The notes under the pieces are model-generated. The model did no database searches and was not told the origin of the DNA. It saw nothing but the letters and a program-made list of their open reading frames with translations. Below are positions 61,346 to 64,000 of a stretch of DNA of 64,000 nucleotides, piece by piece. The translations under genes and the position numbers were made by a program. Source of the stretch: Saururus chinensis. Its lineage: Eukaryota > Streptophyta > Magnoliopsida > Piperales > Saururaceae. Position 1 is the stretch's first letter. Each line of letters opens with the position of its first letter. The stretch is taken from NCBI GenBank assembly GCA_035235625.1, contig CP141146.1:4830501-4894500 (forward strand), in the 5' to 3' direction.

Positions 61346-64000
61346 AAAATGGAGCATGAAAAACTGTTATGAGTATGTGATACTCTTTACTATAAAACCC
61401 TAGAAATGGTCCCTCGACTTCCCCCAAAGTCCCACTTGCCTAGCAGACCCTACGTCTCACTGTCTACCCATTCCATTTATTTGCACTCCATGCCCTAGTA
61501 GGGGACCATGTCTTTCTTTAGAGCCTTTGAGTACTTTGTTTTTGCAAAAGCTTGAAGACTCTTTAGCAATGGAGTATCAGACCACTTCTATTCCCATGTA
61601 AGACCTCCAAAGCAACATTATTTTCCCATACCACACCTTCAACTTCTCATTGATGAGCTAGTAAAGGAAATCCTTCCCTTAATAGACTGCCTCTCGGAAC
61701 CTATATGTAAACATGATTACAAACCTAATGTTCCATACTCTAATTTCACAATCAATACAATATTTTTGACTTGTACAAGAAAATTACTCTGTTCTGATTC
61801 CTGGCTTCCATATTCTTTATGTTTTCTCTAGTCATGAGCTGGTTAAGTAAACCAAAAGATGCTACAAGAAGGTAAAAAAACAATTCAGAAGAGTAGTATA
61901 ACTCTCTGTTCCTATCATTTAATTCTTGTTCTGAACATTCCAAACAGAATGAACCTCTGCAGGACCTCGACCTTATCCAGCCTATTTACCCTCCGCATGC
62001 TAACCTGCCCCTGTACCCTAGCCTCCAACAAAACGAGCTCCTCAGGGCAAAAGTTTACTAGGAATTAAGCTATAGAATCCCAAGGAAACTGTATGCATTT
62101 ACTGTGCTCATTCCATGCCACACAGTGTGCATAGGATAAAATTAGGGCGTCACAGTGTAGCCGACACTGCATGATGGGGCCTACCCATTAAAGGGTCCTT
62201 GCAAATGAAGTGATTAAAGTTGGTTGTTCAATGAGACTGATGGAGGTAGAAAAAGGACCTGGAAAGAGGGTGGCAGCATCAAGCTGCCATTACTGCTTGG
62301 GGGGGAGAGAGGAAGCTATAAAGGCCAAGGTAGATAGATGGGGTCCCAACTCCCAATCATTGCGATAAATCCAGGGGAGTTCTGACTGTTGGTGGTGGCC
62401 AGTTCAAAGGATCAAGGTGATGGACACCAACCCTAATAACAAGAACGTACGCAGTTCCCTGGAATGAAATCAGCCATTTGGTGGGGGATCAGAAGTCTCT
62501 GATTCTTTGGGCGCTTCTGGCCATGGCTTCCGAATATCAGTTCATGGGTTGTTTTCATTCCTGCCTTCTCGTTGGTCCAGAAGCATCTCTCTCTAGTTCA
62601 CTGCCTCTGGATGCGCACCCTGGCGCATTTAAGATGGCTATGGCCCCATGCAGTACTGACTGGCCTGGAGCACGATAAGGAAGAGCCTCTCACAAACAGT
62701 AACGACCTTTTCTTTTGTTCTTTAGAAGCAGTGACTCCCGGCTTTTTATAGCGATTAAGTCCTGCTCGCAATCAATGAAAAAGGGGGAAAATAAAACATA
62801 TGCTTCTTCGTTTATTCACCTGGCCATCACACATGAAGAGAAAGAGCTGGTGTGAAAACCAAAAATAATAATAAAAAAGTTCCTACTGCAATGTATCTAG
62901 CTAGCAACAGATGAAGCAAGCATTTCTTTTCATTATGGTTAATGAAAGATGCTTACATAGGAAAAGGAAAGTAAAAAGATTATTATATGGAAAAAGCATC
63001 AGTGCATGCTCTCCATGGGACAAACTCTGCATGTTATTGCGAACCCTGTATATGAAAGTATGTTATAATCATGCTCAAGCGTGTAGACAATAAAGAGAGA
63101 GGGAGAAAGAGGAGGGGAGAGTGATCATGCTTGGCAATATCCCTAGGAGCAAGAGGACCTGAAAGGCTGAAACCCCAGTGGCCCTAAGCCTACTGTAGGT
63201 TAGGAATAATCGCTTTTCCCCCCACCGTAGCAATCTGAAATCCCACTTGGAAAAGGAGGATGAAATATGAGCTGTGATTTTGCTTCTTCCTTTTGGCATT
63301 GATAATTGAGTTGTGGGGGTTGGCAGCGGGCAGAGGAAGGCGTGCGGGGCAATAGTAGCTCTGCTGCATGGACCACCCACCACACCACGTTGATGGATGC
63401 CTCAGTACTAGTGTGGAATGAGGCTATTAAATGACACAGCCAGCCATGCCCCCGTGACGATCTTTCTCTTTCACCCTCTCATCTGGCCTGTTGGGCTCCA
63501 CTCTCATCTCTCTCCCTTGTTTTCTTCTGCAACAACGAAAGCTGGGGGATGGGAGAGACTAGAGAGTGGACTCTGTACTAGCAGACATAGCCATGCTGCC
63601 CCACGACTTGGATGAGGTGGAGGAGGAGATGCTTGATCAATCTCAAGTCGCTCCAAGACATGACACATGCAAGATAGAGCAGCTTCTTGTTTTTGGTAGT
63701 CCTTGTGCATATGAGAGGCTGTACCTGGGGGGTGATTACCCAGTCCCGATCTCCTCCTAGGACTTTTGCATTGGAGATGAAAGTGACACATTCAGCTGGT
63801 ACCATCCATTTGCATGTATGGGTGGCCTCTTTATTGAAAACGATGACATTGCATGTATTGCTGTGGACCATAGGGTGCCCGCCATTTAAAAGTCTCGTTA
63901 ATACTAATCACATGCAGGTGGCCTCGGCCAGCTAACTCTGAATTTTGATAGTCTCAGATGTCTAACATTTGTATTCATATGCAATTAATAAGGTACTAGT
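61346..64000. other. Intergenic, no gene recognised
   Basis: Many short overlapping ORFs on both strands, none with a recognisable domain. Purine-rich patches occur near 62220-62340 and 63085-63120. A gene starting beyond the right edge could have its promoter here. Confidence 0.5.

Overview
This is nuclear DNA of a flowering plant, probably a monocot. The evidence is GT-AG introns, a plant-specific B3 transcription factor, a plant-type tRNA-Ala gene, Stowaway-type MITEs, very GC-rich third codon positions in the two intronless genes, and a large load of Ty3/gypsy LTR material. I cannot name the species. The window is gene-poor: three protein-coding genes look intact and one tRNA gene is present. 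Almost all other recognisable sequence is transposon debris, mostly solo LTRs and nested insertions.

Layout. 0.2-1.2 kb: ruined Ty3/gypsy gag-pol (minus). 2.5-2.7 kb: palindromic MITE. 3.4-5.9 kb: five-exon NADPH:quinone oxidoreductase-like gene (minus). 6.7-10.8 kb: broken second copy of that gene's 5' end, split by a 3.7-kb solo LTR. 11.4-13.0 kb: hAT-like non-autonomous element cutting a Mutator-like (MULE) transposase pseudogene (13.0-14.4 kb). 16.8-21.4 kb: 4.5-kb LTR-type unit with five blocks of tandem repeats. 21.4-23.9 kb: second hAT-like copy holding a 1.9-kb solo LTR. 24.3-25.1 kb: solo LTR with a perfect target-site duplication (TSD). 28.8-30.1 kb: intronless F-box gene, then a tRNA-Ala(AGC) gene on the same strand 27 bp after its stop codon. 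30.4-39.1 kb: probable CACTA-type element with a GDSL-lipase fragment. A dead Ty3/gypsy element with both LTRs (30909-37532) sits in that fragment, and it contains a further LTR piece (34556 to about 35795). 39.1-40.2 kb: solo LTR related to the one at 24.3 kb. 42-43 kb: MITEs. 49.5-52.1 kb: minus-strand solo LTR with a perfect TSD. 55.9-57.0 kb: NGATHA/RAV-type B3 transcription factor gene. The rest, to 64 kb, is mostly AT-rich non-coding sequence with a few MITEs.

The genes do not form a pathway. They are independent plant genes: a redox enzyme, a probable membrane-anchored SCF substrate adaptor, a tRNA and a developmental repressor. The most interesting biology is the tRNA directly in the 3' region of the F-box gene, the duplicated and then interrupted quinone oxidoreductase 5' end, and the layered insertion history. 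All transposon proteins seen carry stop codons or truncations. No CRISPR, operon or prokaryotic feature is present.
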